NCBI RefSeq assembly: GCF_002163585.1
Contig: NZ_CP015579.1
Location: 2,666,001-2,730,000, forward strand
DNA: 64,000 nt
From: Tatumella citrea
Lineage (GTDB): Bacteria > Pseudomonadota > Gammaproteobacteria > Enterobacterales > Enterobacteriaceae
Direction of reading: 5' to 3'
Position numbers and translations under genes: made by a program. Positions 18,173 to 26,812 of the stretch are shown piece after piece (within the stretch, counting starts at the first letter, position 1; every line of letters begins with the position of its first letter). The notes under the pieces are model-generated. The model saw only the letters and a program-made list of their open reading frames with translations, was not told the origin of the DNA and did not search any database.

Positions 18173-18494
18173 ACTAAATTCCTCAGTAAATAGGGTGGAT
18201 CGTCAGGTTTTAGCCGCTTTTTTACGGCATTTTCACCCAGCTGGCATCTCTCAATTGTGAGTAAATGTAACAGGTCAAATGGCGGGATCTGCTGTAAAAC
18301 TTCCGGTTATAAAACAATATACTGTTGTCGGGGTATTGTAGCCGATGGCTGGGAGGGGGTTTTCTGCGAAAAGCTCAGCGCAGGGATGATTTTATGGCCC
18401 GGAGATTTGTCATGTTATTCGTTGAAATGAATCATTTTCTCACAGTCGTCCGTACGCAGGACAACCGTACAGATACCGCTGCCCTGCCCGACAA
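18173..18494. other. Intergenic region upstream of dacD
   Basis: These 322 bp lie between the dacD start and the stop of the monooxygenase gene. They contain no supported gene and should carry the dacD promoter. Nothing further could be identified. Confidence 0.5.
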
Positions 18495-18842
18495 TTACTG
18501 ATAGTCACTAGACATCTTCAAAAATGTCACCTGCATATCCCCGTCCAGCCACTCAAACCGCGAGGCTAAAAAAGCCTGAATATAGGGTTGCTGCAAATGT
18601 TGTTGCAGCGCCTCTGCCGATTCCCAGACTTCATAAAACACAAATTTCTCACGCTGGCTGCGGGAGCGGTGAACATGATAAGCCAGTACTCCGGGTTCAG
18701 CGCGGGTGGGTGCCACCAGTGACAGCAACTGTTGCTCCAGTGCATCTTCAAGCCCTGGTCTGGCAATGGCACTTCCCGTCACAGCATAAGGGCCGGTTTC
18801 CCCGGCATCCACTGCCGGCAGGATCAATTGGTTATCAGACAT
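18495..18842 (-). CDS. Antibiotic-biosynthesis-monooxygenase (ABM) domain protein
   Basis: This 115-aa protein carries one ABM-type ferredoxin-like domain from about residue 18: 'GSAIARPGLEDALEQQLLSLV', then 'EPGVLAYHVHRS', then 'FVFYEVWESAEALQQHLQQPYIQAF'. Members are small dimeric quinol or heme monooxygenases, or proteins of unknown substrate (YgiN-like). It is divergent from an ArsR-type repressor with a shared symmetric operator between them, so it is probably repressed by that regulator and induced by an electrophile or quinone-like signal (inference). GGAGA precedes the ATG. Confidence 0.87.
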   Translation of the reverse strand: MSDNQLILPAVDAGETGPYAVTGSAIARPGLEDALEQQLLSLVAPTRAEPGVLAYHVHRSRSQREKFVFYEVWESAEALQQHLQQPYIQAFLASRFEWLDGDMQVTFLKMSSDYQ

Positions 18843-18881
18843 TGTGCTTATTCTCCCCGGAGATTGTCGGTGTTGTGGCTT

Positions 18882-18937
18882 AAAGGTATGATATTTGCTG
18901 TACCTTACAATATAGGTACGATGATATCCATACCTTT
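18882..18937. promoter_or_regulatory. Symmetric operator between ABM gene and arsR-type gene
   Basis: Two nested perfect inverted repeats share one centre at 18909.5. The outer arms are AAAGGTATG (18882-18890) and CATACCTTT (18929-18937). The inner arms are GTACCT (18900-18905) and AGGTAC (18914-18919). The dyad lies between two divergent starts and is the expected binding site of the ArsR-type dimer encoded 16 nt downstream. Confidence 0.75.
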
Positions 18938-18952
18938 ATCCCGGAAAACACC

Positions 18953-19318
18953 ATGAAAGATCAGCACGGCCATCCAGAAGCGGAAGATATTGAGTTAGGT
19001 GAGTTACTTCAGGCGCTGGCGGACCCGTTACGCAGACAAGTGATCAGAGAATTAGTCCTCCTGCCGGAAGGGAGTGAGCGTACCTGCGCCTCTTTTAATC
19101 TGCCGGTAAGTAAAGCGACTCTCACCCACCATTTTAAAATTCTGCGACACAGTGGCCTGATACGTCAGGTGGATCGGGGAAACAGTCGCGCGGCGCAATT
19201 AAGACGTTCTGACATTGAACAACGCTTCCCGGGATTACTTGCTCTGCTGGCGAGTGAAGCCTCAGCCTTATTCACTGAGACTGCCCCTGATATCTGCAAC
19301 GAAACCAAAAACCCATAA
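18953..19318 (+). CDS. ArsR-family winged-helix transcriptional repressor
   Basis: This 121-aa regulator has an HTH typical of ArsR/SmtB-type repressors: 'LLQALADPLRRQVIRELVLL' then 'ASFNLPVSKATLTHHFKILRHSGLIRQVDRGN', with a beta-wing after it. No metal-binding CVC motif is seen in helix 3. It therefore resembles the YdfF/HlyU-type non-metal sensors that control neighbouring oxidoreductases. It probably represses itself and the divergent ABM monooxygenase through the dyad at 18882-18937. It is the last chromosomal gene before the prophage. Confidence 0.9.
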   Translation: MKDQHGHPEAEDIELGELLQALADPLRRQVIRELVLLPEGSERTCASFNLPVSKATLTHHFKILRHSGLIRQVDRGNSRAAQLRRSDIEQRFPGLLALLASEASALFTETAPDICNETKNP

Positions 19319-19726
19319 CCCTTTTAGATGATATCCTTGCACTAAACCCATTTGAATCTGTAACCTCGCACGGGCTGGTGTCTGACTGGCCTCAGATTGT
19401 CCGGAGTTAAGTACTTAAGAAATCATCCCGGGGTTGGTACATCCGGGGGCCTGCTTTTGGTACAGAGTATTGTGTGTTGCAACAGGTATCATTAAGAAAA
19501 ACCAGGGACAAAAAAGGTTATTCATTGAGCATAAAATACCTTAACAAACTGATTTTAAATAACAGAACAGAAAAGCACAGGAAGGTTTAGGATGAAAAAT
19601 AATGATGCAGTCACCCCAACCTTCCTGTTCCATGATTATGAGAAGTCAATCATAAATGCATGATTTAAAAAACAATAATAACCAACCAAAATCAGGTTGG
19701 TACAAAATTTGGTACAACCTCAGATT
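19319..19726. other. Probable prophage left junction (attL) with integrase arm-type repeats
   Basis: This 408-bp stretch has no gene. It holds four direct copies of TTGGTACA (19434, 19457, 19697, 19709), in two pairs, consistent with integrase arm-binding sites. There is also a 12-bp palindrome TTAAGTACTTAA (19408-19419) and a perfect 11-bp inverted repeat ACAGGAAGGTT/AACCTTCCTGT (19577-19587, 19618-19628). The host gene ends at 19318 and phage genes start at 19727, so the crossover is somewhere near 19320-19430. The att core itself cannot be fixed without the right junction. Confidence 0.5.
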
Positions 19727-20032
19727 TTAGGCCCTGTCAAAACTCTTCACCATAAACGTCACCACGCCAATCACCCGCGCATCGTCCAGCGCTTCACCTT
19801 CGATAATTCCGCCGTCAGTGATAAACCGGCCAGCGCCGACTGTCGCAAACAGTTTTTGCTGACCGGCCAGATCGAGCAGAACCACCCTCCCCGCTTTTGC
19901 CGGTATGCCAGGCTCGACTACAGCGTAGCCCTCATCTGTCGGAACGATGATTGAGGATTCGGTGATACCCATGACCAGATTCGGTGTCAGGCGTGTTTCT
20001 GTGTAGTCTGCAGCGGGGGATGGGAAGGCCAT
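19727..20032 (-). CDS. UmuD/HumD-like S24-fold protein, apparently without catalytic residues
   Basis: This 101-aa protein opens with AFPSPAADYTETR, the segment that follows the self-cleavage site in UmuD and phage HumD. It ends with 'DDARVIGVVTFMVKSF', like the UmuD C-terminus 'VFGVVIHVVKA'. The catalytic Ser (GDSM in UmuD) is replaced by ITESSI, and no Lys is seen where the catalytic Lys should be. It may be a dimerising UmuD-prime mimic without protease function, perhaps modulating the SOS response or polymerase V of the host (inference). AAGGATTACACC precedes the ATG. It lies at the end of the prophage beyond the tail genes. Confidence 0.65.
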   Translation of the reverse strand: MAFPSPAADYTETRLTPNLVMGITESSIIVPTDEGYAVVEPGIPAKAGRVVLLDLAGQQKLFATVGAGRFITDGGIIEGEALDDARVIGVVTFMVKSFDRA

Positions 20033-20208
20033 GGTGTAATCCTTCGTCTAAGTTAAATTGAATACCCACATTCTATTTGCAACATTATATTAACAATCAA
20101 ATCTGTACAATTACCATTCAAACTATAGATATTTTCATTTCAAAATATTTACTAAACCTTTACATTACTGTATGTTGGTTTTTTTATCCATAATATAAAA
20201 CACTAAAA

Positions 20209-21156
20209 ATGTCATCTGAAATAAAAAAAAGAGTTGAATGGATTGATATATCCAAAGGGATAGCTATTATATTAGTTGTTGCGGGTCATATATTAACTGG
20301 AAATTTAAAGTATTTAATATTCACATTCCACATGCCTTTCTTTTTTATATTATCAGGCTACCTACAGAATCCAAACGGGCGGCTGAAACTAAAGAAACAC
20401 ACAAAGTTAATTTCTCAATATATTTTATACTGGATAGCTTTTACATGCTTTGATGCGCTGGTCAGTTATGCAAGAGGTGGCCTGACATTATCCCAAATTG
20501 AAACATATGCATTCAACTTCTCAATGGGGGGAGCATGGCTAACCGGATCACTTGGTGTTTTTTGGTTTATACCTGTTTTCATTTTATCAAGCATTGTGCT
20601 AAACCTCGCTTCTAAAATGAGTACGGTAAACATAATAACAACAATTGTAATAATGCTCTCACTATCATATGTTGAGTCATATTATGTAAAAACAGATATA
20701 ATCTATGACTTAGACGTATGCCTGTATTCAATACCATTAATGCTGACAGGTCACCTGGTGAAAAGAAATGAATCATTATTTACATGGCGGTTAGTGTTCC
20801 CCTGCTTCATAATTTCATGTATCGCAATGGTGTTATTACCAGGATTTTTAAAAATAGATTTAAAGGCCACCGAGTATGGTTTTCCTGTAATTTCTTTATT
20901 TGTAGCCCTAAGTGTCACTTTATTTATAATGAAAACATCAAAGTCAATAAGCAACAAGATAGTGCTGTTATTTGGTGAAAGCTCACTAACAGTAATGTTT
21001 ATCCATCAGTTTATTCACTTTAATATCGCACAGAGAATAAATAGAAACACCTATAGTGAGCTTGCAATAACTTTATCACTTTGCTTCATATATATAACTT
21101 TAAAGCCAATGATATTAAAAAAACGAACTACTGCTATCGCACCACCCTACAATTAG
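20209..21156 (+). CDS. Acyltransferase family 3 membrane protein (probable lysogenic-conversion O-acetylase)
   Basis: This 315-aa integral membrane protein has about ten hydrophobic segments. The acyltransferase-3 signature is at the N-terminus: 'EWIDISKGIAIILVVAGHIL' then 'FTFHMPFFFILSGYLQNP', with the conserved His residues. Relatives O-acetylate surface sugars (O-antigen or exopolysaccharide). It is on the strand opposite the late genes, AT-rich compared with its neighbours, next to the tailspike, and followed by its own hairpin. That is the profile of a moron expressed in the lysogen to alter the phage receptor. The receptor link is inference. Confidence 0.87.
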   Translation: MSSEIKKRVEWIDISKGIAIILVVAGHILTGNLKYLIFTFHMPFFFILSGYLQNPNGRLKLKKHTKLISQYILYWIAFTCFDALVSYARGGLTLSQIETYAFNFSMGGAWLTGSLGVFWFIPVFILSSIVLNLASKMSTVNIITTIVIMLSLSYVESYYVKTDIIYDLDVCLYSIPLMLTGHLVKRNESLFTWRLVFPCFIISCIAMVLLPGFLKIDLKATEYGFPVISLFVALSVTLFIMKTSKSISNKIVLLFGESSLTVMFIHQFIHFNIAQRINRNTYSELAITLSLCFIYITLKPMILKKRTTAIAPPYN

Positions 21157-21163
21157 AATATCT

Positions 21164-21196
21164 TATGCCACTTTCATTTTATAATGAAGTGGCATA
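21164..21196 (+). terminator. Terminator-like hairpin after the acyltransferase gene
   Basis: The near-perfect stem TATGCCACTTTCATT/AATGAAGTGGCATA with one bulge is followed by TTATATTTCTATTTTT. It separates the convergent acyltransferase and tail operon. Confidence 0.7.
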
Positions 21197-21211
21197 GTGA
21201 ATGTTATATTT

Positions 21212-21340
21212 CTATTTTTGATCTCTTTCATAATCTTCTGCTTCGGTTTCCAGTTCAGCTGCCTGCTTTGCAGTTGCAGCTAAAGCATCCTCAATTGCTT
21301 TACGCCCGCTGAACAGCTCATCATATAAATCATCACTCAT
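21212..21340 (-). CDS. Small acidic protein coupled to tailspike (42 aa)
   Basis: The 42-aa product begins MSDDLYDELFSGRKAIEDAL and is acidic and helical. Its ATG overlaps the tailspike stop in an ATGA, and GGAGAGCTTCGTG provides a ribosome-binding site. It is the last gene of the late operon. The position suggests a small tail-fibre accessory or assembly factor, but I do not recognise a family. Confidence 0.65.
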   Translation of the reverse strand: MSDDLYDELFSGRKAIEDALAATAKQAAELETEAEDYERDQK

Positions 21341-23418
21341 CACGAAGCTCTCCACTTAACAGTATTATCATCGTCAGTATCTACCCACAGTCCGCCTACC
21401 GGGACTGCAGTCGGTATTGCAGTCGCGTGAGCAATGTTTGGGTATGATGGGTATGTCGCATAATCTTTCTTGCTGTTATATGCAAGCATAGACTCCGGGC
21501 TATTGGATGTCACAGAAGGAGAACCTTCAACAATGGCTTGCTCATAACGTAACACATATCTTGTCGCCGTAGATGCTCCCTCAGAAGTCATTGATGTTAT
21601 ATCAAAATTATTATACCAGCCAGGCGACTGATAAACCGTTCCCACCCCGTAAGTTGGCTTCAGAATGAAATCATTAAAATTTCCTGATGATAATGTAAGG
21701 CACCTAGCGCCGCCAATAGCGCGTATAGAAATTTCATTGTAATACGCAGAAGTAAGAGCAACATGCGACCCTGTTGTTGCCGTTCTTTCTGATATGACAT
21801 TGAATTTATTATTGTAGATATATTTCCCGATTGTAGTTGCGTAAGTTGTAAGGGCCGTTCCTTGCCCATAACTCACTATATCAAGGGAAACATCAGTGAC
21901 GGGCATAGTGGTATCAGTGCACTGAATGAATACAGCTGGAGCGGAAGTATTAATACTTCTGAAAGAAACCTTGCCAGTTATAACACGGGAAAGGTTACCA
22001 ATAAATATCCCTGATACAACACAATCCTCAGCCGATACATCCACAGTAAAATTCGCATTCCTTGTAAATAAATGAGCAGCCGCATGATAGTTATTTTTAG
22101 ACCTTACTTTTATGGTCCCGTTATAATTGTAACCTTCAAGCTCAACACCTGAATATGCACAGTTATCTGCTGTTATGTCTGTGTTAATCTCCGTCGAGTT
22201 ATTAAATTTAAAAGCAGAGCCTAATGACAAATCAGAACCTGTCAGCGGATACACCTGGCCAGAGTAACGATATGATCCTTTAATGCTTACTCTTGTACAC
22301 CCATTTATATAGCCTATATATGTCGCTCTTTCCCCGGTTACTCCATCCCCTATTACAACATCTGAGCTGTTTTCAATACGAATACAGAAGGTTTGCACAG
22401 GTGAATTGGAATAACTGACCCCGCTATTTAATGACACTCCGGAAGTATTGTATATTTCGGAGAGTGGGTCATTTCCTGCCAGATGTAATCTCCCGCCAAG
22501 ATAAAACTTTGTAACTGACTGAACATCTAGGATAATCCCAAAGCCATCAGATGAAAGCATAGTCCTTCTGGATAAAGTCGATCCCTGACCAACAATGCTG
22601 ATGTTGTTTTTTGTTATAGCCCATCTGGTGTTATATGGGTCATCGTTGTAATACTCTCTCCCCATACCAAGTAGGACGGTGTCATTATCTTCAAGGCCAG
22701 ATATCATTTTCATGAAACTAGCTGTATCAGGATATGCACTCCCCAAGCCACGGCATCCATACCATTCAGGCTGAATTGGCTGACCTGCTAAATATTCAAT
22801 CCGAACCCATACGTAAGCAGAATTTGCTGATGCAAAAACCTTTCCCGAATCAGCAGTAAATTGAGTTGATAGTTTTGAAATAAACTCTCCACCACCAGTA
22901 TAACTCCCTTTCTCAAACTCGATAACTGTGACTTTCTTACCCTCAGCTTTCGGGTCAGTTGCAACAAGACCAGAGCAATAACCAATTCTCCCGATAACAA
23001 TCTCACCATCATCCGCTGCCAGCTCCTGCCGCAGCGCCGCATCACCCACCACGACAAAGTTATCTTTGTCTGTTGACCATGTGGCCACAGTATTACCGGT
23101 GGTGGTGTATGGGAGGGATACAGAAGCTTTCGGGCGATAATACTCACCGTTGTATGCGGTTATCTGGTTGCGGCTGGTGAAAGTGATGGGGCCATCGGCA
23201 TAATCAGCGAGAAACTCATAACCAGAGTTGAGCAGGAATTGCTGGAACTGATTATTGATACCCTCTGCTGTCAAATGCTGTTTACCAAACCGGTCTGTAT
23301 ATGTGTATCCGGGAGAGGTAACCCACTCATCAACTTTCGCACCGGCAAACACCACATCGCGAATATCAGCACTCGGAACAGGTTTATGTGTCGGGGTTGG
23401 GATTTTGTAATCTGCCAT
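21340..23418 (-). CDS. Tailspike / tail fibre protein with beta-helix body
   Basis: This protein is 692 aa from the ATG at 23418, which has AAAGGCGAC before it; an in-frame start 24 nt upstream is less likely. The N-terminal part (about residues 1-150) is the phage-particle attachment module, with 'NFVVVGDAALRQEL' matching the linker shared by many tailspikes. From about residue 200 the sequence has short, regular polar beta-turns (NNISIVGQGST, SSDVVIGDG, NNSTEI...DNCAYSGVEL), the pattern of a right-handed parallel beta-helix of pectate-lyase type. Such proteins bind and often cleave the host surface polysaccharide. The target sugar is unknown; the neighbouring acyltransferase may modify it. 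Confidence 0.85.
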   Translation of the reverse strand: MADYKIPTPTHKPVPSADIRDVVFAGAKVDEWVTSPGYTYTDRFGKQHLTAEGINNQFQQFLLNSGYEFLADYADGPITFTSRNQITAYNGEYYRPKASVSLPYTTTGNTVATWSTDKDNFVVVGDAALRQELAADDGEIVIGRIGYCSGLVATDPKAEGKKVTVIEFEKGSYTGGGEFISKLSTQFTADSGKVFASANSAYVWVRIEYLAGQPIQPEWYGCRGLGSAYPDTASFMKMISGLEDNDTVLLGMGREYYNDDPYNTRWAITKNNISIVGQGSTLSRRTMLSSDGFGIILDVQSVTKFYLGGRLHLAGNDPLSEIYNTSGVSLNSGVSYSNSPVQTFCIRIENSSDVVIGDGVTGERATYIGYINGCTRVSIKGSYRYSGQVYPLTGSDLSLGSAFKFNNSTEINTDITADNCAYSGVELEGYNYNGTIKVRSKNNYHAAAHLFTRNANFTVDVSAEDCVVSGIFIGNLSRVITGKVSFRSINTSAPAVFIQCTDTTMPVTDVSLDIVSYGQGTALTTYATTIGKYIYNNKFNVISERTATTGSHVALTSAYYNEISIRAIGGARCLTLSSGNFNDFILKPTYGVGTVYQSPGWYNNFDITSMTSEGASTATRYVLRYEQAIVEGSPSVTSNSPESMLAYNSKKDYATYPSYPNIAHATAIPTAVPVGGLWVDTDDDNTVKWRAS

Positions 23419-23485
23419 TTTGTCGCCTTTTAAACACGGCAAATCCTCAGAAGTTAATCTGATCGGTGGCCGCAGAAATAATTAA

Positions 23486-25963
23486 TTAATTCGGATAGAT
23501 ATCGGGGGAGTATTCGGTAAGGGTCAGCGTCTGAGTATCATCACCATTAGGCTTAGCGCTATCTACACGCCACAGCGTTGCGTTCAGATCGGAATCAGAA
23601 GCAATAAAATATCTGGATGGTGACTGGATATATCTGCCATCGTAAATATTGAGTACGAACTGATCTGCGCTTGCACTGAATGCCTTTGGGTTTTCTTCAA
23701 CTGGCAGGCACTGCCACCTGCCACGAAATGCCCCGTCACTGTCGGTCATAACAACAAACAACTGATCAGCAGAGAAATCTATCCTCTCAGAGGTATAGAA
23801 AGTGTCACCATTCCTGCCCTTCAGGTAGCCGGTCTGCTGTGCGTTATCATACATATCAGGACACTGAACCACTTTTCCCCTGACAACTTGAGTCTGTTCC
23901 AGCACCTTAACTGTCATCGTGAGCCTGGAATATAGTATCTTCCTGGCTTCGAGATACGCCCTGTCATATGCCTGAGTTTTGTTCCGACTGCCCGCCAGAC
24001 TGATTTGGTTGGCATTATTCGTTGCATCACCCACCTCAGTGATTCCACTGTCATCAATCTGAAGGTAGATGTATGTCTTTTTATTGCTGGTCGGGTCCGT
24101 GTAGTCCAGCGTCACCCCATCAAATCCGCCAGGCAGAGACATTGTGTAAGCCACTTTGTAATCATCCCAGAACATATTTGAACGCGAGAATACAGTTTCA
24201 GGATAAGCAACAGCCTCATCCCGCCAGAACGTCAGCGTATCGCCGATCCAGTTCATCGATACCCTGGCTACATCACAGATTGTCTGAAGTCTTTCACCCA
24301 GCGGCTGAGCTGCATCTGAGAATGTGTAATCGAAATAGCCAAGTTGAGGGTCTGACAGGCTGTTAAATATTTCGTACAGTGTCGCAATATCAAGCCTGCT
24401 CGCATCCTGATTACCCGTCACAACCCATTCATGCAGAACAGCATCTGCGAATGACCGGGATGGCCTGAGCGTGTAGTCAATTCCTCCGGATGTCGTCCAG
24501 CTGATAACCATGCGCTCTGCCAGGCAGTTATATTTCCTGTCCTGTGTCGTGGTCGGTGTCTCAGTCTGCTGTACGGTGACTTTCACCAGCGTATCATCAG
24601 GATAGACAACATTAGTGCGCATAGTGACGGCATGAGCCGCAGAGATATACAGCACAGAATCTGACTGCGAGTTATTGGTACGGTAGAGGCTGAATGCATA
24701 GCGTCCCACACCTGCGGTAGGCGTTATCTTCTCAGTGACATAGATATAGTCCTGATCACTTCCTGAGTTGTGTACAGGAACATCCATACTTTCCTGCGTT
24801 CCGGCAATCTGGTTATTGTCATCATCCACCTGCCACCAGGTAATTTTAGCCGGTGCATCGTAACCGCCGCCCAGGTTGGCATAGAGGTGAATCCATAACT
24901 GCTGGGACTCAAGAGCCGCGAAGAACGGCCCTATCGTCGTGCCGACATACTCGGTAACTACCAGCTTTGTCAGATTCACTGTTGTATCGGACGGCAAAGA
25001 GAGGTAGTCAGAGCCGGATAGATTACTGAACCAGAAGTTGTAATACTGGTCAGGATTAATCAGCGCCCCGTCATCTGTAATGGTGGACTGGAATAATGTT
25101 CCCTGTACGCTCACATCTTTCGTTACCGAGCCGCTCGCCGTGTTATAGGTGACATTAACAATGACAGTGACATATACCGGCTTGGCCGAGTCATACAACG
25201 AATCGAATCCGGTTTCTTTGTTGATTCTGGCGTAGAACTGACCACCGCTGAATGTACCCTCAAGCAGAGTATCAGTAGTGCCCTGCTGCTTAATCTCCGA
25301 ATCATCTTCATTCAGACCTGGCAACTCCTGCCCGTCCACATCATCGAATGAATAACCCTGAGCCATGTCACCGATTACGTCACCAGGGTTATAAATCTGG
25401 TAGCTGGCACCGGCCAGAGCTGTCAGAGATGATTCAGAATATCGCACAGAAGATATATCGTAATACCCGTAACCCACCTCCATCCACTCAGTGACGTACT
25501 TTTTGTTGTCGATATATTCAAATATCGACTCCTGAATCAGGTCAGGATATGCCCTCACCTGCCCGTAAATGTTGGGCCTTCCTTTGTATAACCTCGCCCG
25601 GTTGGTCTGTTGCGTCAGGTCATTGTTGGATGATTCACCTGTTGATACCGAAGGAATACCAGTTTTAGCCGAAAGGCCAAACAGTTTCATTACACCGGAC
25701 AGGACTTTAGTTACAGGCCGGAGCACGCTGGTGATTACTTTGCCAACGCCACCTTCAGGCTGGTCAAATACGCTGATTACATCCCCGCTTACAGGCACAT
25801 AATTAAGGTCGAAATCATCTTCAAGCGTCCGGCCATTCATCCTTATGACAACATTGCTGTGCAGGTTCTGCTGGTTAAGCCAGTCAACCAGGCGGGCGTT
25901 ATTACTTATTTCTCCGCGCTCAAATGGCGACCCCGGTAGCCGCTGCAGTTCATATCTCGCCAT
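23486..25963 (-). CDS. Tail tip / host-specificity protein (TipJ-like, gpJ equivalent)
   Basis: This 825-aa protein lies between the NlpC/P60 tail-assembly gene and the tailspike, the place of lambda gpJ. The N-terminal 'GEISNNARLVDWLNQQNLHS' and 'VPVSGDVISVFDQPEGG' segments and the central 'RPNIYGQVRAYPDLIQE' are typical of the TipJ-like central tail hub proteins of lambdoid siphophages. It should close the distal end of the tail tube and hold the tailspikes. It overlaps the upstream gene by 14 nt. It is shorter than lambda gpJ (about 1130 aa), consistent with receptor binding being done by the separate tailspike. Confidence 0.83.
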   Translation of the reverse strand: MARYELQRLPGSPFERGEISNNARLVDWLNQQNLHSNVVIRMNGRTLEDDFDLNYVPVSGDVISVFDQPEGGVGKVITSVLRPVTKVLSGVMKLFGLSAKTGIPSVSTGESSNNDLTQQTNRARLYKGRPNIYGQVRAYPDLIQESIFEYIDNKKYVTEWMEVGYGYYDISSVRYSESSLTALAGASYQIYNPGDVIGDMAQGYSFDDVDGQELPGLNEDDSEIKQQGTTDTLLEGTFSGGQFYARINKETGFDSLYDSAKPVYVTVIVNVTYNTASGSVTKDVSVQGTLFQSTITDDGALINPDQYYNFWFSNLSGSDYLSLPSDTTVNLTKLVVTEYVGTTIGPFFAALESQQLWIHLYANLGGGYDAPAKITWWQVDDDNNQIAGTQESMDVPVHNSGSDQDYIYVTEKITPTAGVGRYAFSLYRTNNSQSDSVLYISAAHAVTMRTNVVYPDDTLVKVTVQQTETPTTTQDRKYNCLAERMVISWTTSGGIDYTLRPSRSFADAVLHEWVVTGNQDASRLDIATLYEIFNSLSDPQLGYFDYTFSDAAQPLGERLQTICDVARVSMNWIGDTLTFWRDEAVAYPETVFSRSNMFWDDYKVAYTMSLPGGFDGVTLDYTDPTSNKKTYIYLQIDDSGITEVGDATNNANQISLAGSRNKTQAYDRAYLEARKILYSRLTMTVKVLEQTQVVRGKVVQCPDMYDNAQQTGYLKGRNGDTFYTSERIDFSADQLFVVMTDSDGAFRGRWQCLPVEENPKAFSASADQFVLNIYDGRYIQSPSRYFIASDSDLNATLWRVDSAKPNGDDTQTLTLTEYSPDIYPN

Positions 25964-26345
25964 ATTTCAGATACTCCACCCTTTGATACACCTTCGTTAA
26001 TGTTAGCGGACTGTCTATCCTGACAAAGCCCTGCTCACCCCGGGAGTGAAGGCACTTACCCGGTGAAATCATCACTCCGACATGGGACGGGTATTCGCCG
26101 CGATAGAACACAGCCAGACAGCCTTTAACTAGGTAAATCACCTTCTGCCAGTGCGCCCGCTCCTGCATATAGCAGGTAACGAAATCAGACTCAGACTCGT
26201 AGCCCGGAATGTGATGCAATTCTTTATTCAGCACATGCCGGTAATAGAGAACAACAAGGCCCCAGCAATCCATCTGACTGAAACTACAGGCGCGGTTAGC
26301 CCACGGCCTGCCAATGACACGCCGTATAAATTCATCATTTGTCAT
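25950..26345 (-). CDS. NlpC/P60-family tail assembly peptidase-like protein (gpK-like)
   Basis: This 131-aa protein has the NlpC/P60 catalytic pattern: Cys in MDCWGLVVLYY (near residue 27) and His in PSHVGVMIS (near residue 92), with CLHS downstream. It corresponds to the C-terminal domain of lambda gpK, a tail-tip assembly component and probable peptidoglycan or assembly peptidase. The start overlaps the previous stop in an ATGA and the end overlaps the tail-tip gene, so it is tightly coupled in the late operon. Confidence 0.82.
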   Translation of the reverse strand: MTNDEFIRRVIGRPWANRACSFSQMDCWGLVVLYYRHVLNKELHHIPGYESESDFVTCYMQERAHWQKVIYLVKGCLAVFYRGEYPSHVGVMISPGKCLHSRGEQGFVRIDSPLTLTKVYQRVEYLKYGEI

Positions 26346-26812
26346 AGGTTCAGAAGTCCGGGGTAGTCTTTGGTGGTGTAGATGATTGGATTAGCAAGTG
26401 AAAGAGGATTAGTCAGGCTTGCAGTAATGGTCACGTTATTGGCATCGAGTGACACATCTTTCACGTAAAGCGAATAGCTGTTTAGCGCCACTGAATCACC
26501 AATGTTATCCCACAGGCTGTAGTTGCAGGAAATCGCCGTCATTCGCTGTGCGCCCCGCCATGATTTAAGTGTGTTCCTGACATTTTCGGCGCCGGCAACA
26601 AAGGTGATAGTCATGGATATTGTCGCTGTACCATCCTGTGCAGGCTCGGTAACGCTGAACCTTGCCGGTTCGTAACTATCGCCAGCAAACTCTGCAGGTG
26701 AAAACAGGTTATTCACTGTCCGGTAGTAACCAAATGACGGGTGATAAAAAGTGACAGTCTCTTTTAAATCCGATGCTGGCCGCCGCTCCTTCCATTCTTT
26801 CAGTGTCGTCAT
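26342..26812 (-). CDS. Minor tail protein, DUF1833-like
   Basis: This 156-aa protein has no cysteine-rich or membrane features. 'NNLFSPAEFAGDSYEPARF' and 'AQRMTAISCNYSLWDN' resemble DUF1833-type minor tail proteins found between the tail-tip gene pair and the NlpC/P60 gene in siphophages. It probably belongs to the distal tail complex (gpL-like position). It overlaps its downstream neighbour by 4 nt and abuts the upstream gene at 26812. Confidence 0.7.
   Translation of the reverse strand: MTTLKEWKERRPASDLKETVTFYHPSFGYYRTVNNLFSPAEFAGDSYEPARFSVTEPAQDGTATISMTITFVAGAENVRNTLKSWRGAQRMTAISCNYSLWDNIGDSVALNSYSLYVKDVSLDANNVTITASLTNPLSLANPIIYTTKDYPGLLNL

Noticed and set aside
19319..19726. tRNA gene as prophage attachment site
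   Set aside because: No cloverleaf-forming sequence or tRNA 3' end could be recognised; the region is gene-free with arm-type repeats instead.
20060..20180. LexA-type SOS box upstream of the UmuD-like gene
   Set aside because: Only isolated CTGT half-sites were found; no CTGT-N8-ACAG sequence.
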